Below, one piece after another: positions 1-11,470 of a stretch of DNA of 64,000 nucleotides. Made by a program: the position numbers and the translations under genes. The notes below the pieces were generated by a model that saw only the letters and a list, made by a program, of their open reading frames with translations, was not told the origin of the DNA and searched no databases. Origin of the DNA: Rhynchonema sp. JSB1_4 (taxonomy: Eukaryota; Nematoda; Chromadorea; Monhysterida; Xyalidae); assembly GCA_030248065.1 (NCBI GenBank), contig JASAMV010005813.1, positions 1-64,000 on the forward strand. The letters run 5' to 3'. Numbering within the stretch: the stretch's first letter is position 1; every line of letters begins with the position of its first letter.

Positions 1-176
1 CCCCGGGGCACTTTTTCCTAGTGCATTATTGTGTGTGTCTGAGCGTCCATTATGGCTCTTTTTGAGCTGAAAAACATTTAACGAATTGGAATTAATATAT
101 TTTTGACGTAACAAAAATTAAAAACACATATAACCGCTGATTTTGGCTTTAGAACCACACATTCTGTACAAAAAGT

Positions 177-450
177 CATGGTCTGGAACCGTTCATACTA
201 AAAGTTACGAACTCGGCGATAGCACCACCGTGTTTCTCGAGTGCGAAAACCACATAAACAACTTTAATAGTTCTGGTAACCCAACTTTTCGGCGAAATTT
301 TACTTCGGGAAGCACACTTTACATACAAAAAGGCGTGGTCATGGTCTGGAACCGGTCTCAGTCGTGGAGTTACGAAGTCGGCGATAGCACCATCGTGTTT
401 CTCGTGTGCGAAAACCCTATATGCGATATTAACATTTCTGGTGTTCAGTA
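177..450 (+). repeat. Two diverged direct-repeat units, period about 163 bp
   Basis: The stretch beginning with CATGGTCTGGAACCG at 177 recurs at 340. Both units continue through GTTACGAA.TCGGCGATAGCACCA.CGTGTTTCTCG and GTGCGAAAACC. The copies differ at scattered bases and by small indels. A reading frame crosses both units but has no recognisable family motif, so I treat this as tandem repeat DNA rather than a gene. The remainder of 1-718 holds nothing I can assign. Confidence 0.55.
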
Positions 451-718
451 ACGTCTGGGCCCTGACTACTCTTTTGTGGGAAAAAAAGGGAAAGAACGTT
501 TTTACAAAAATGACAACTGTATCTTGCCCGCGATTGCGCGTATGGGCACGCAGCGGGATGAAATTTTGTGTGGCCATTTTGGGGCACGGTATATACATTG
601 TGTGCAAGTTTGAGCTCATTCGGTTGAGTATTGTTTAAATAGCGCACGATCAAAATTTTCAGAAAGCGCACTATAGGGAATGAACCATATGTCGCTTAGC
701 ATTACCATGCTAGCTCCG

Positions 719-2600
719 ATGTTTACCATACAGAGGGAAGACCGCAGTCGTTTGGAACGCATCAGGCCTAAACAGCCTTCACCCCCAAATCTCAGACCTG
801 GCAATCTCTGTCGACTGCCGTTGTTTGTGAATTCGAAACATGCACCCGAATGCGCCAGATGCCGTTTGACGGTTATGTATTCGTTGGGCGAACAACAATC
901 GAATACGTGCCCATTCTCGAACCAACACATCAAGAACTGACCGTGGCACTCGAATGTTGCGTCCTGCCAATGTAGTTGAGCCGGATTTACAAAAAGTATA
1001 AAGTTGGCGTGACTTGACACATCAGTATACCAACATGTATAAAATCATAGATATTGTTGTGGCCGCTTTTATTCCACAATTCCATCTCCAAACTGGCCGG
1101 CGTTTCGTTAAACGCTCGCACGAAATAGCCCAAGTCCATCAGTGCCGTGCTGGAATAACTTTACTTCAGCATAGATTTAAGAAAACAAAAATAAATAATA
1201 AATAAAATAAAAAACAATTTTAATCAGACCTGTACGCAGACATGAAGCTGGTCATCGCCAGCTCGGCGACCGGCTGACGAACATCGGGAAACACTTCGTT
1301 GACTTTGGATTTGTTGAGTTTAGCCAGAGTGCATAGCGTGACTGCTGGGATCTCGAGACCGGTCTGCGAACGCAATGTACCTTCTTTGTAGTGCAAGACT
1401 TGAGCAAGAACTATTCTGATGAGGGCATTTTTCCCAGAGTGCTTAATGAAAACGGCGATTGAACATTCGTACTGATATGAAGATGCACATAACTTGCCGG
1501 AGTTCAAACGCTAGGCCCCAGACATCTCAAAATAAGAACAATAGTCAGTCTACCTTTGGATAGCTGAGATCAATACTGGTGACGGTTGGATTGGCATTGA
1601 AATTCACGATCAATTGTCTCAATTGAATGAACACGATGCTGAATACCACAACCAACGTGATCGTCCAGAAAACACGCGCGAATCGCGAATCGCCTTCGAA
1701 TGCCTGTGAGTTGAAGAGATTGTGAAAGTATAGATATCAATGCTTTTGATTTTTAGAATCAAATTTCTAATATCAAAGTATGGCGAGCTTCGGCCCAATG
1801 GCAACAAGAAGCATCAGCATCGTTTACACGTTTACCTGTCCAATACCGTGAAACGTGGTTGAGTGGAGAAAGTGTTTGAAGGTTTCGAACTTTGTGGGTT
1901 CCAAAGTTTCGCTGTCGTCTTTGTGCTCGGCAACTCGTTCGAGCACGCTTAGCAGAACAGACTTCTTCCTGTCTGTAATGGTATAATCATAATGTCAATC
2001 AGGTGTTGGCCAAAAAATCATGTCTGTCAGAACGAGGACATGACAGTCAGTTGCGTGAAGTCAGTGTACTTGGGATATTACAACGAAGTGGACCGCACGA
2101 TTAGGTATAGCACCTCGATGGCATCAAAATCAGCATCAAATTTGGTAATCGAATTGAATCTATCCTCATTTAACAACGAACGATCATGGCCCATCGTAAA
2201 AGGTTGCCTCAACGTGACCAGCATAAATCAGCTGCGATTGTTAAAAGCCTATGGTATCAATATCACTTTGTTTCACTGAAACATCACCTGTCCACCCACC
2301 GTCGCTGACCGAAAAATGCGACACGACATTTGCCAGCTGATCAGTATTGGTGCTAGTGCTGGTCACGGTCTGAGCCGAGTCTGTCATGATCCGTCGATTG
2401 TGGTGGGCCCCAGTCTGAGCCCGGTAACCATCAGCTTGCAGAGCCGCGTGTGTATCGTAATAGGCATCCTGACTGTCCATGAAGTCCATGTCTACCATGG
2501 TGTCTGTTGGATAATAATGGGCTGTTTGATTGTCCGCAGGCATCTGGTTGTGGTATCGTTCATTAGGCAAGTGCCAGTGATGGTTTTGAGGCGATGTCAT
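719..2600 (-). pseudogene. Truncated 5' half copy of a DEG/ENaC channel gene (left arm)
   Basis: This is the inverted partial copy of the channel gene at 11471-16187. It carries the equivalents of exons 1-5: the N-terminal exon (2600-2288), the exon with the HSTTFHGIG motif, the first transmembrane exon, the exon with TGLEIPAVTLC, and the start of the extracellular domain (down to about 730). Splice sites and frames of these exons look intact, with only a few residue changes in exon 5 (for example SHANF where the right copy has SRHPNF). About 10 bases into intron 5 the homology stops, and no later exons (cysteine-rich domain, TM2) follow. As it stands it cannot encode a functional channel subunit. 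It lacks the MITE that interrupts exon 5 of the right copy, so it preserves the uninterrupted exon. Confidence 0.75.
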
Positions 2601-4016
2601 GGTTTGATGATTATTTATCTTTTCTACGTTTTATTTATTGAGAATACTTTCTGTGAATAACGTTTGGTGGGACCTGGCGGATGCGACTCGGTTCTGCAGC
2701 GTAATATGCCGTATTACGTCACCTTATATCTGACCACACCTCCTATTTTGGGCCCAAGTATACATAAATCACCGGGCTGGTCACCTTTGGATACCTCGAA
2801 TTTTAGATATACGGTAGCCAAGTTCTGAAGGACCTGTACACACAACAGTTTATAGCCGGACTTCTTGATTTGCTCTGCTCCAGGCTCCTGTAGATCCAAG
2901 GTGAGACCGAAGAACAGTACAGACAGTGCACCGCATGTAACATAACATACATAGCTATTACCGAAAGGCCGATTACAAAAGTATGATCGCTTGATAACAT
3001 CGGAAGGAAACCTATGAGAGGCAATAATCCCACTTCCATCGTTGAAGATGGTAAATGACCACAGCACACATGCGCCGCCTTTGATATCACCCGCAATTGG
3101 TGGAATGATGGAAAACCAGGGATATGCATATGAAAAACATGTGCAAACATTTTGCGTTTTCACGAACCAAGCACTGAGTATAGTTTTGATAAACAGTACA
3201 CAAAATGACTCAGATACAGTATGTATACAAGCTGCAAGCTGCGCAAAGGGAGCGGCTTAACAGTAATACTTCACCCATCTCATACTTTCCAGACTTGAAC
3301 CTACGCATAATGGAACCGGGACTCACACGGGCCAACCTAAACTTACAGTACCGTAATGCAAGTCCATCAGTTAGCCCCACAAAGTCGACAGCAGAAATGA
3401 ACCAAACAAACATAATGATTAAAATTTTGCATTTCGCGGTGCATTCCTGACGCCCCCATTCGTAAATGGTTGGCTGGGTCACGTGACCAGAACTGTGTTG
3501 GGCTTCGTACCATGCGCATGTCTGGCCCACGCAATTGTGTACCAGCCCCACATTCGCAGGTACCTAACGAACCGCCCAGCCCGACATCCACGGTGCAGGA
3601 ACAGCCCCATATTTCGGAATCATTTGGTGATCAGAGAGGTACCTTGGTTTGTGACAAGATGCACAGTGGTTCGGTTTCCCAGCGGTTCCGTAGATGACAA
3701 ACAGTTTGAAAAAAAGAGCCATTTTGACCGAATTTCTGAAACACCATAGGTATACATCAGGTCAGTGTAGCGCAGTAGCGGAATTGAAAACGAGAACGGT
3801 GTGGCTGAGTGAGAGCGTGCCGTTCAATGATGGAGTTTTCCGCTTGTGGCCCCCGGATACAACGCCCTCGGGGTCCAACTGTAGACGGTTCTGCGGGTAA
3901 AATACTTTTCAAAGTTGCTTTTTAGTGTGTTAAAGTCGACCAAAATACATATGTAAATAGCATTTCGGTCACCTTTTCCAACATTTCATGACGAAAACGG
4001 GTTTAAGTATAAAACT

Positions 4017-5195
4017 TCTGGAAGAGAAATAGTCGCTCAAGCATCGCTCAGGTGAGGGTGCGACGTTCAAATGCATTTTTGAGAAGTTTGTCTCAAATTT
4101 TGAGGCCGCGCTTTGGAAATAAAATGAATAGAAAAATAGAAATTTCAAAGTACAGAAAATAAGGTTTTTAAATTTGAAACTTAGATAGGGCGTGAAGGCA
4201 AAAAGACTACACTAAATGATAGTTGATTATTGAGGAAATGAGATGTAAATAAGCAGTATTGATTGATTTGAAAAAGAAAGTAGATAAACGCAAGTCAAAA
4301 GAAAATTTCAACTTCACCATGGTCGGCTGCTGCAGCATGCAGCTGATTAAGATATTTGGCTATAGTCGTTACGTTAAGATTATTGCAATTGATGGCATAG
4401 ACGATGTAGCTTTAGTAGTATGAAGATATATAAATGTCATACTATCTCTAATGAAAAGAAAGTCAAAATTCGAAATCGCAATGCGGACGGTTCATTCAGA
4501 ATCGTCAAAAAAGAATTTTTTACTCTGCCTTAAGGTAGAATTTATTGGGGCTTGTCATATATTGAAAGTACTCGAGATAATTGTTTGGTGCTGTCAATGT
4601 AAAAGCGTTACATAAGATTTATAGTGAATATATATTAGGTTAGTATGGCTGCCCGAGAGTTGTAGACTTGGGGTCTTCGGACTGATAGTTGTTAAACAAC
4701 GTTTCTTCATTTTTTTGTTTCAATCGATACATATTTGCTTATGTGTCAAATTCTGGCGAAGAATGTACACTAATTTAGGGCAATTTATGGATTTTTAGGC
4801 TGTCGGAGCTAGCAGGTTAAAAATTTAAAAACTTATTTTGTGGTACTTTCGACGATGCTCATTTCCCATTGCATTCTTACTTCGCAGCGCTAGGTGGTCT
4901 CAAAATTTAGGGAAAAATTTGTTTCAAATAGGCGATTTTTGGAGTTTCGCACTTCCGTGTGAAGATGCTTTGAGGACTGAAGTTGTGATGTAGCTATTAG
5001 AGGCTGTTGTATCTATCACGTGTTACTTGACTTCACTCATTTGGTTTGCACGGTCGTTCATTTGGCAAATTCACTTTTTCTGGAACGAAGTCGCTCTACA
5101 AAAGGAATCTAGGAGCTAATTTGTGGGAATAGCTGTGGATGCTTTCAACGGTATGTAAAATATGACCTACCCTTCTTCGGTTATGTCCGAGCCCT
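4017..5195. mobile_element. Degraded copy of the TTAA foldback element (left arm)
   Basis: It is flanked by TTAA at 4013-4016 and 5196-5199. The right end reads CCGAGCCCT, as in the full copies, but the left terminal few hundred bases are missing and the interior differs from the 1.65-kb copies by many one- or two-base deletions. It occupies the same insertion site as the full copy at 8406-10056 in the opposite arm, so the insertion predates the duplication. No coding capacity is seen. Confidence 0.7.
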
Positions 5196-6031
5196 TTAAG
5201 ACAGGAATTGAAAATTGGTTTTAAAAACCTGGGGTTTAACTGGAAATATAAGTTCCGTTCTATGTGAAATCCCGGAAGTTGCATTACCTGTTTGAGTAAA
5301 AAATATTTCAGTTAACACAACCCCCATAGAGCCTCAGGAGGCTGTAAGTGGAAAACTCGGGTAAAAATGTAGGCAGTCACCGCAAGTGATTCACTTCAGG
5401 CTGGATGTCCCCAGTGGACTCTATTGTGCCTCCAGTTGAACTGCAATGACCTAATACCCGGTGTCTTTTGGGAGAAAACGTGCATTTCCGTACCGCTGAG
5501 AGACGCCGAACGTAATTAGTTGGATGGCTGCAGACGGCACCGTTTTCGTGACGATATTTTTCAAAACCCACTTTCGCTACATAAACAGTTGTTTTCCCAG
5601 AACATTTGCTCAATATGAGAGTGTTCAGACAAGAATTCTGAGCAATTGTAAGGTGAGTGACACACATCGTCAATATGGCAAAAAAATTGCCCAGACCCTT
5701 TGGGAATGAGGTTGTGTCAGGTGCGTGCGTTCATGATGTACACCACCATGAGCCCAGCACATCCTGCAATGTGCGTCACAGCCGCTGCGCTTTTCCCTCA
5801 ATCAACAACCATGCTTGTTGATGTGTATTTTACCCAAACGCTGTGAAGCAGTCTGTCGTCGAAAAAAGACACGTTTATAGGTGAAGAGGGCATCAACAGA
5901 ATGTAGAACACAAATATTGCGGACGACAAAAAACTGGGTTTTACTTCCACCACATTTTGGCAATTGGGTATATGTGCATTTTCGCGTTCCGCCACGAAAT
6001 CCAATCTGATTCTAACCTTGATTCTGTCTCT

Positions 6032-7631
6032 TCCCCCCAAACCCCCAACACAAACACACCAACCACCCACACACCATCACCACACACAACATCACTTCTC
6101 CTTTAAACCTAATAAATTCAATCTCCGCCCAGCCACATAGCCTCACGCACCTGATCTCTTTTCCGATAACATCCTACAATCAAATCCATCTATTTCTCCT
6201 CCACCAAACATACCGCATATACTTAGCTTTTCAAACTCTTCTAAACAGTAATACACACAACAACAAAACACAACACTCCTGCCACAACCCACTTCAATAT
6301 TACCTTTTTTCACCTACCAACCCCTCTTCTACTGACCCAAACCTGGATCCATCCAAGTTCAACTTTCACTTTCATGGATGCAACCGCCCATTATGTGAGT
6401 CGACTCTTGAACTTAACCCAGTTGCTCCCAATAACTGATAAAAGCAAGACACCACCGAACGTTCTCTGGGGGTCCCAATCGTGTGAGACATCACCGAAGC
6501 AAACATAATTTGCTGCTTGACATATTGTACAAGCTGAAGAAGGGCGAACGACGTCATGCGTCAAGCCATGTAATGCATGAATGTGTCAGATACATATGTA
6601 CCTACCTTCCAGTCACTTGTGCGGCGCCGCGGTGACATTTTCTGAACGCATTGGTGTGTTCCATCTGAGGATTTCGCCCTGCACTCTCCACGAGGATTTG
6701 ACAGATGTTCGGTTGCGGTTTGCGGGCCCGATAAAACAGTGTCCGTAAGTCCGCAACCTCATTTGCATTGTTGCGTATCTTATCTCAATCCTGAACCTGC
6801 GAGGCCTGCCGGAATGCAGCAGCATGAACTCATCTCCATACAGTATTTCGTCGCATCGGCGTAATTTTTTCATTCTCAGTGCCAAAATTTCGCACCTCAT
6901 AAATATGCGCCATAACAATTTGCTCATTTCATCAATGAGACGACGTCCAGGCATTGGTTGCGTTATTTATAGATTTTAGTCCTGCTAATTTGGCTGGATT
7001 ATCATCTGGTGTCAAAATGTCCAAAGACTCCAAAATGCCGTGGTCTGTGCTCGAAGGTGATGGTCTATTCTGAAATTCTGGAAGCGCGTCCGCAATGTGC
7101 CCACATCAAGCTGAAATTTGTCCGTCACGAGAAACTCATTACGTAAAAGGTGGGTATTCATAATTCCACGTTGTGGTGCGTGCTCATGACGAAATGGTGT
7201 TTCAACCCCGCAAACAAAAACAGCCAGTAATACAACTTCGAAGCTCGCGGTTGTCGGCAGGCACGTGCTTGTGTTCTTGTTGTTGTGTGCCCCTCCAAAT
7301 TAACCAACCTGTTTAACCGAAGCCCAGTTCTCGCCCAAAACAGCTAAAGTATATGACGGTATGCACTTTGGTGGCAACAGGAGACAATAAGACCTGGATT
7401 TGACTTCAGTAGCCGATGTTACTCGGAAAGGGGCATCAAAGGTGCGTGCACAGGCTATGTGGCCTGCCGGCGGAGATTGAATCCTTATTAGGTCCTTCAA
7501 AGCCGACGCCCCCAAAGTGCATGCACCAACTTCGTGTGTGGTCCGATGGTGTAGTCCCGGGCTCCCGGATCTCGGTGCATGCCTAATTTAGTGTCATGAC
7601 GAGGGCATCTCATGGGCTAATGCTGTCGTGA
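6032..7631. other. Spacer between the palindrome arms; no gene recognised
   Basis: The first 300 bases (6032-6350) are almost free of G on the plus strand and rich in A and C. The remainder has ordinary composition and only short reading frames without recognisable motifs. I see no gene, RNA gene or transposon terminus here. Confidence 0.5.
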
Positions 7632-8405
7632 AGAGACAGAATCAAGGTTAGAATCAGATTGGATTTCGTGGCGGAACGCGAAAATGCACAAAGACCCAAA
7701 TGCCATTATGCCCTCTTCACCTATAAATGTGTCTTTTTTCGACGACAGACTGCTTCACAGCGTTTGGGTAAAATACACGTCAACAAGCATGGTTGTTGAT
7801 TGAGGGAAAAGCGCAGCGGCTGTGACGCACAATGCAGGATGTGCTGGGCTCATGGTGGTGTACATCATCAACGTACGCACCTGACACAACCTCATTCCCA
7901 AAGGGTCTGGGCAATTTTTTTGCCATATTGACGATGTGTGTCACTCACCTTACAATTGCTCAGAATTATTGTCTGAACACTCTCATATTGAGCAAATGTT
8001 CTGGGAAAACAACTGTTTATGTAGCGAAAGTGGGTTTTCAAAAATATCGTCACGAAAACGGTGCCGTCTGCAGCCATCCAACTAATTACGTTCGGCGTCT
8101 CTCAGCGGTTCGGAAATGCACGTTTTCTCCCAAAAGACACCGGGTATTGGGTCATTGCAGTTCAACTGGAGGCACAATAGAGGCCACCGGGGAGATCCAG
8201 CCTAAAGTGCATCACTTGCGGTGACTGTCTACACTTTTACCCGAGTTTTCCACTTACAGCCTCCTGAGGCTCTATGGGGGTTGTGTTAACTGAAATATTT
8301 TTTACTCAAACAGGTAATGCAACTTCCGGGATTTCACATAGAACGGAACTTATATTTCCAGTTAAACCCCAGGTTTTTAAAACCAATTTTCAATTCCTGT
8401 CTTAA

Positions 8406-10056
8406 AGGGCTCGGGACATAACCGAAGGAAGGGTAGCAGGTCATATTGTTACATACCGTTGGAAAGCATTCCGACAGCTTATGTCACGCACAAATTTTAA
8501 GCTCCGTGGAGATTCACTATCTTTTGGTAGAGCGACTTTTCGTTCCAGAAAAAAGTGAATTTTTGCACAAATTGGAACGACCGGTGCAGAAACCCCAAAT
8601 GAGTTGAAGGTCAAGTAACACGTGGATAGGATTACAACAGCCTCTGAATAGCTTACCATCACAACTTCAGTCGCTCAAAGCATTGCTTCACACGGTGAAG
8701 GTGCGAAACGTTCCAAAAATCGGCCTTATTTTTCGAGAACAAATGTTTGTCCCTAAATTTTGAGACCACGCTTAGCGCTGCGGAAGTAAGAATGCAATGG
8801 GGAAATAGAGCATCGTCGAAAGTACCACAAAATAAGGTTTTTAAATTTTTTAACTCATGGCTAGCTCCGTGACAGGCCTAAAAATCCATTAAATTGCCGC
8901 TAAATTAGGTGGTTACTTCTTCGCCAGAATTGTGACACATAAAGGCAACATATTGTATGATTCGAAACAAAAAAATGAGAGAAACGTATGGTTTAACAAC
9001 TTATCAAGGTCCGAAGACCCCAAGGTCTACAGATCTCTCGGGCAGCCATACTAACCTGAATATGATATTCAGCTATAAATGCTTATGGTTAACAGCTATT
9101 GTACATGTGACAGCACCAAACAATGTATCTCGGGAGTAGCTTTCGAATGATATATGACAAGCCCCAATAAATTCTTACGCTTAAGGGCAGAGGTTAAAAA
9201 ATTGCTTTTTTGACGATTCTGGAATGAACCGTCACGTCACCGTGTGCGATTTCGGAATTTTGACCGTTTCTTGTTCATAGTAAGAGATAGTATGGACATG
9301 TTATATATCGTTCGATAGCTACGTTAAAGCTACATCGTCTGATGCCATCAAATGTGCAATAATCTTTAACGGTAACGACTTATAGCCAAATATCTTAATC
9401 AGGCTGGCATGGCTGCAGCAGCCGGACCATGGGGTTTGAAGTCTTGAAATTTGTCTAGATTGTTGGACTGTGCGTTTATCTGACTTTCTTGTTTCAAATG
9501 CAATGCAATACGTGGCTTATTTACATCTCATTTCCGTCAATGAATGCAACTATGCAGTTTAGTGGCAATTTTTAGGTCTTTTTCGGCCTGTCACGCCGCT
9601 ATCTAAGTGCTTCCAAATTTAAAAACCTTATTTTCTGGTACTTTCGAAAATGTTCTATTTTCTATTGCATTTTCATTTCTGCAGCACAAAGCGCGGCCTC
9701 AAAATTTTGAGACAAACTTGTGTTCTCGAAAAATAAGGCCGATTTTTGGAACGTTTCGCACCCTCACCGTGTGAAGCAATGCTTTGAGCGACTGATGTTC
9801 TCTTGATTAGTTATCCAGAAGCTGTTGTAATCCTATCCACGTGTTACTTGACTTTCAACTCATTTGGGGTTTCTGCACCGTTCGTTTCAAGTTATGAAAA
9901 AATTCACTTTTTTCTGGAACGAAAAGTCGCTCTACCAATAGATAGCGAATCTCTAAGGAGCTTAACATTTGTGCGTGACATATGCTGTCACAGTGCTTTC
10001 CAACGATGTGTAACACTGCGCTCTGCTGCCCTTCCTTCGGTTGTGTCCCGAGCCCT
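8406..10056. mobile_element. TTAA-flanked foldback element, copy 1 (1651 bp)
   Basis: It is bounded by TTAA at 8402-8405 and 10057-10060. The ends read AGGGCTCGGGACATAACCG and, inverted, CGGTTGTGTCCCGAGCCCT. Inverted similarity runs deep into the element, so it is nearly one long palindrome. Blocks such as the one around TTTTTTCTGGAACGAAAAGTCGCTC occur once in each orientation. It encodes nothing recognisable. The TTAA flanks suggest a piggyBac-like integration specificity, although the termini are not the classic CCCT type, so that assignment is tentative. Confidence 0.75.
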
Positions 10057-10639
10057 TTAAACCCGTTTTCGTCATGAAATGTTGGAAAAGGTGACCGAAA
10101 TGCTATTTACATATGTATTTTGGTCGACTTTAACACACTAAAAAGCAACTTTGAAAAGTATTTTACCCGCAGAATGGAGGCAGAACCGTCTACAGTTGGA
10201 CCCCGAGGGCGTTGTATCCGGGGGCCACAAGCGGAAAACTCCATCATTGAACGGCACGCTCTCACTCAGCCACACCGTTCTCGTTTTCAATTCCGCTACT
10301 GCGCTACACTGACCTGATGTATACCTATGGTGTTTCAGAAATTCGGTCAAAATGGCTCTTTTTTTCAAACTGTTTGTCATCTACGGAACCGCTGGAAAAC
10401 CGAACCACTGTGCATCTTGTCACAAACCAAGGTACCTCTCTGATCACCAAATGATTCCGAAATATGGGGCTGTTCCTGTACCGTGGATGTCGGGCTGGAC
10501 GGTTCGTTATGTACCTGCGAATGTGGGGCTGGTACACAATTGCGTGGGCCAGACATGCGCATGGTACGAAGCCCAACACGGTTCTGGTCACGTGACCCAG
10601 CCAACCATTTACGAATGGGGGCGTCAGGAATGCACCGCG

Positions 10640-11357
10640 AAACGCAAAATTTTAATCATTATGTTTGTTTGGTTCATTTCTGCTGTCGACTTTGTGGGGC
10701 TAACTGATGGACTTGCATTACGGTACTGTAAGTTTAGGTTGGCCCGTGTGAGTCCCGGTTCCATTATGCGTAGGTTCAAGTCTGGAAAGTATGAGATGGG
10801 TGAAGTATTACTGTTAAGCCGCTCCCTTTGCGCAGCTTGCAACTTGTACATACTGTATCTGAGTCATTTTGTGTACTGTTTATCGAAAATATGTCAGTGC
10901 TTGGTTCGTGAAAACGAAAAATGTTTGCACATGTTTTTCATATGCATATCCCTGGTTTTCCATCATTCCACCAATTGCGGTTGATATCAAAGGCGGCGCA
11001 TGTGTGCTGTGGTCATTTACCGTCTTCAACGATGGAAGTGGGATTATTGCCTCTCATAGGTTTCCTTCCGATGTTATCAAGCGATCATACTTTTGTAATC
11101 GGCCTTTCGGTAATAGCTATGTATGTTATGTTACATGCGGTGCACTGTCTGTACTGTTCTTCGGTCTCACCTTGGATCTACAGGAGCCTGGAGCAGAGCA
11201 AATCAAGAAGTCCGGCTATAAACTGTTGTGTGTACAGGTCCTTCAGAACTTGGCTACCGTATATCTAAAATTCGAGGTATCCAAAGGTGACCAGCCCGGT
11301 GATTTATGTATACTTGGGCCCAAAATAGGAGGTGTGGTCAGATATAAGGTGACGTAA
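10640..11357 (+). CDS. Candidate small multi-pass membrane protein (weak)
   Basis: Open frames here encode strongly hydrophobic stretches: one around 10650-10730 (AKRKILIIMFVWFISAVDF) and one around 11110-11170 (CGALSVLFFGLTLDL). Between and after them lie polar, cysteine-containing segments such as GACVLWSFTVFNDGSG. A GTAAGT donor at about 10728 could join the first segment to the second, but the matching acceptor is poor. A near-identical block lies in the left arm (about 2714-3450, minus), so conservation between arms reflects the duplication and not selection. The layout recalls small tetraspan proteins, but I do not recognise a family. It could be non-coding. Confidence 0.2.
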
Positions 11358-11470
11358 TACGGCATATTACGCTGCAGAACCGAGTCGCATCCGCCAGGTC
11401 CCACCAAACGTTATTCACAGAAAGTATTCTCAATAAATAAAACGTAGAAAAGATAAATAATCATCAAACC

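Noticed and set aside
10352..10984. A 210-residue frame as a single-exon gene
   Set aside because: It is partly repeated in the left arm with interruptions, starts in repeat DNA and has no family motif as a whole; only the hydrophobic parts are kept as a weak candidate.
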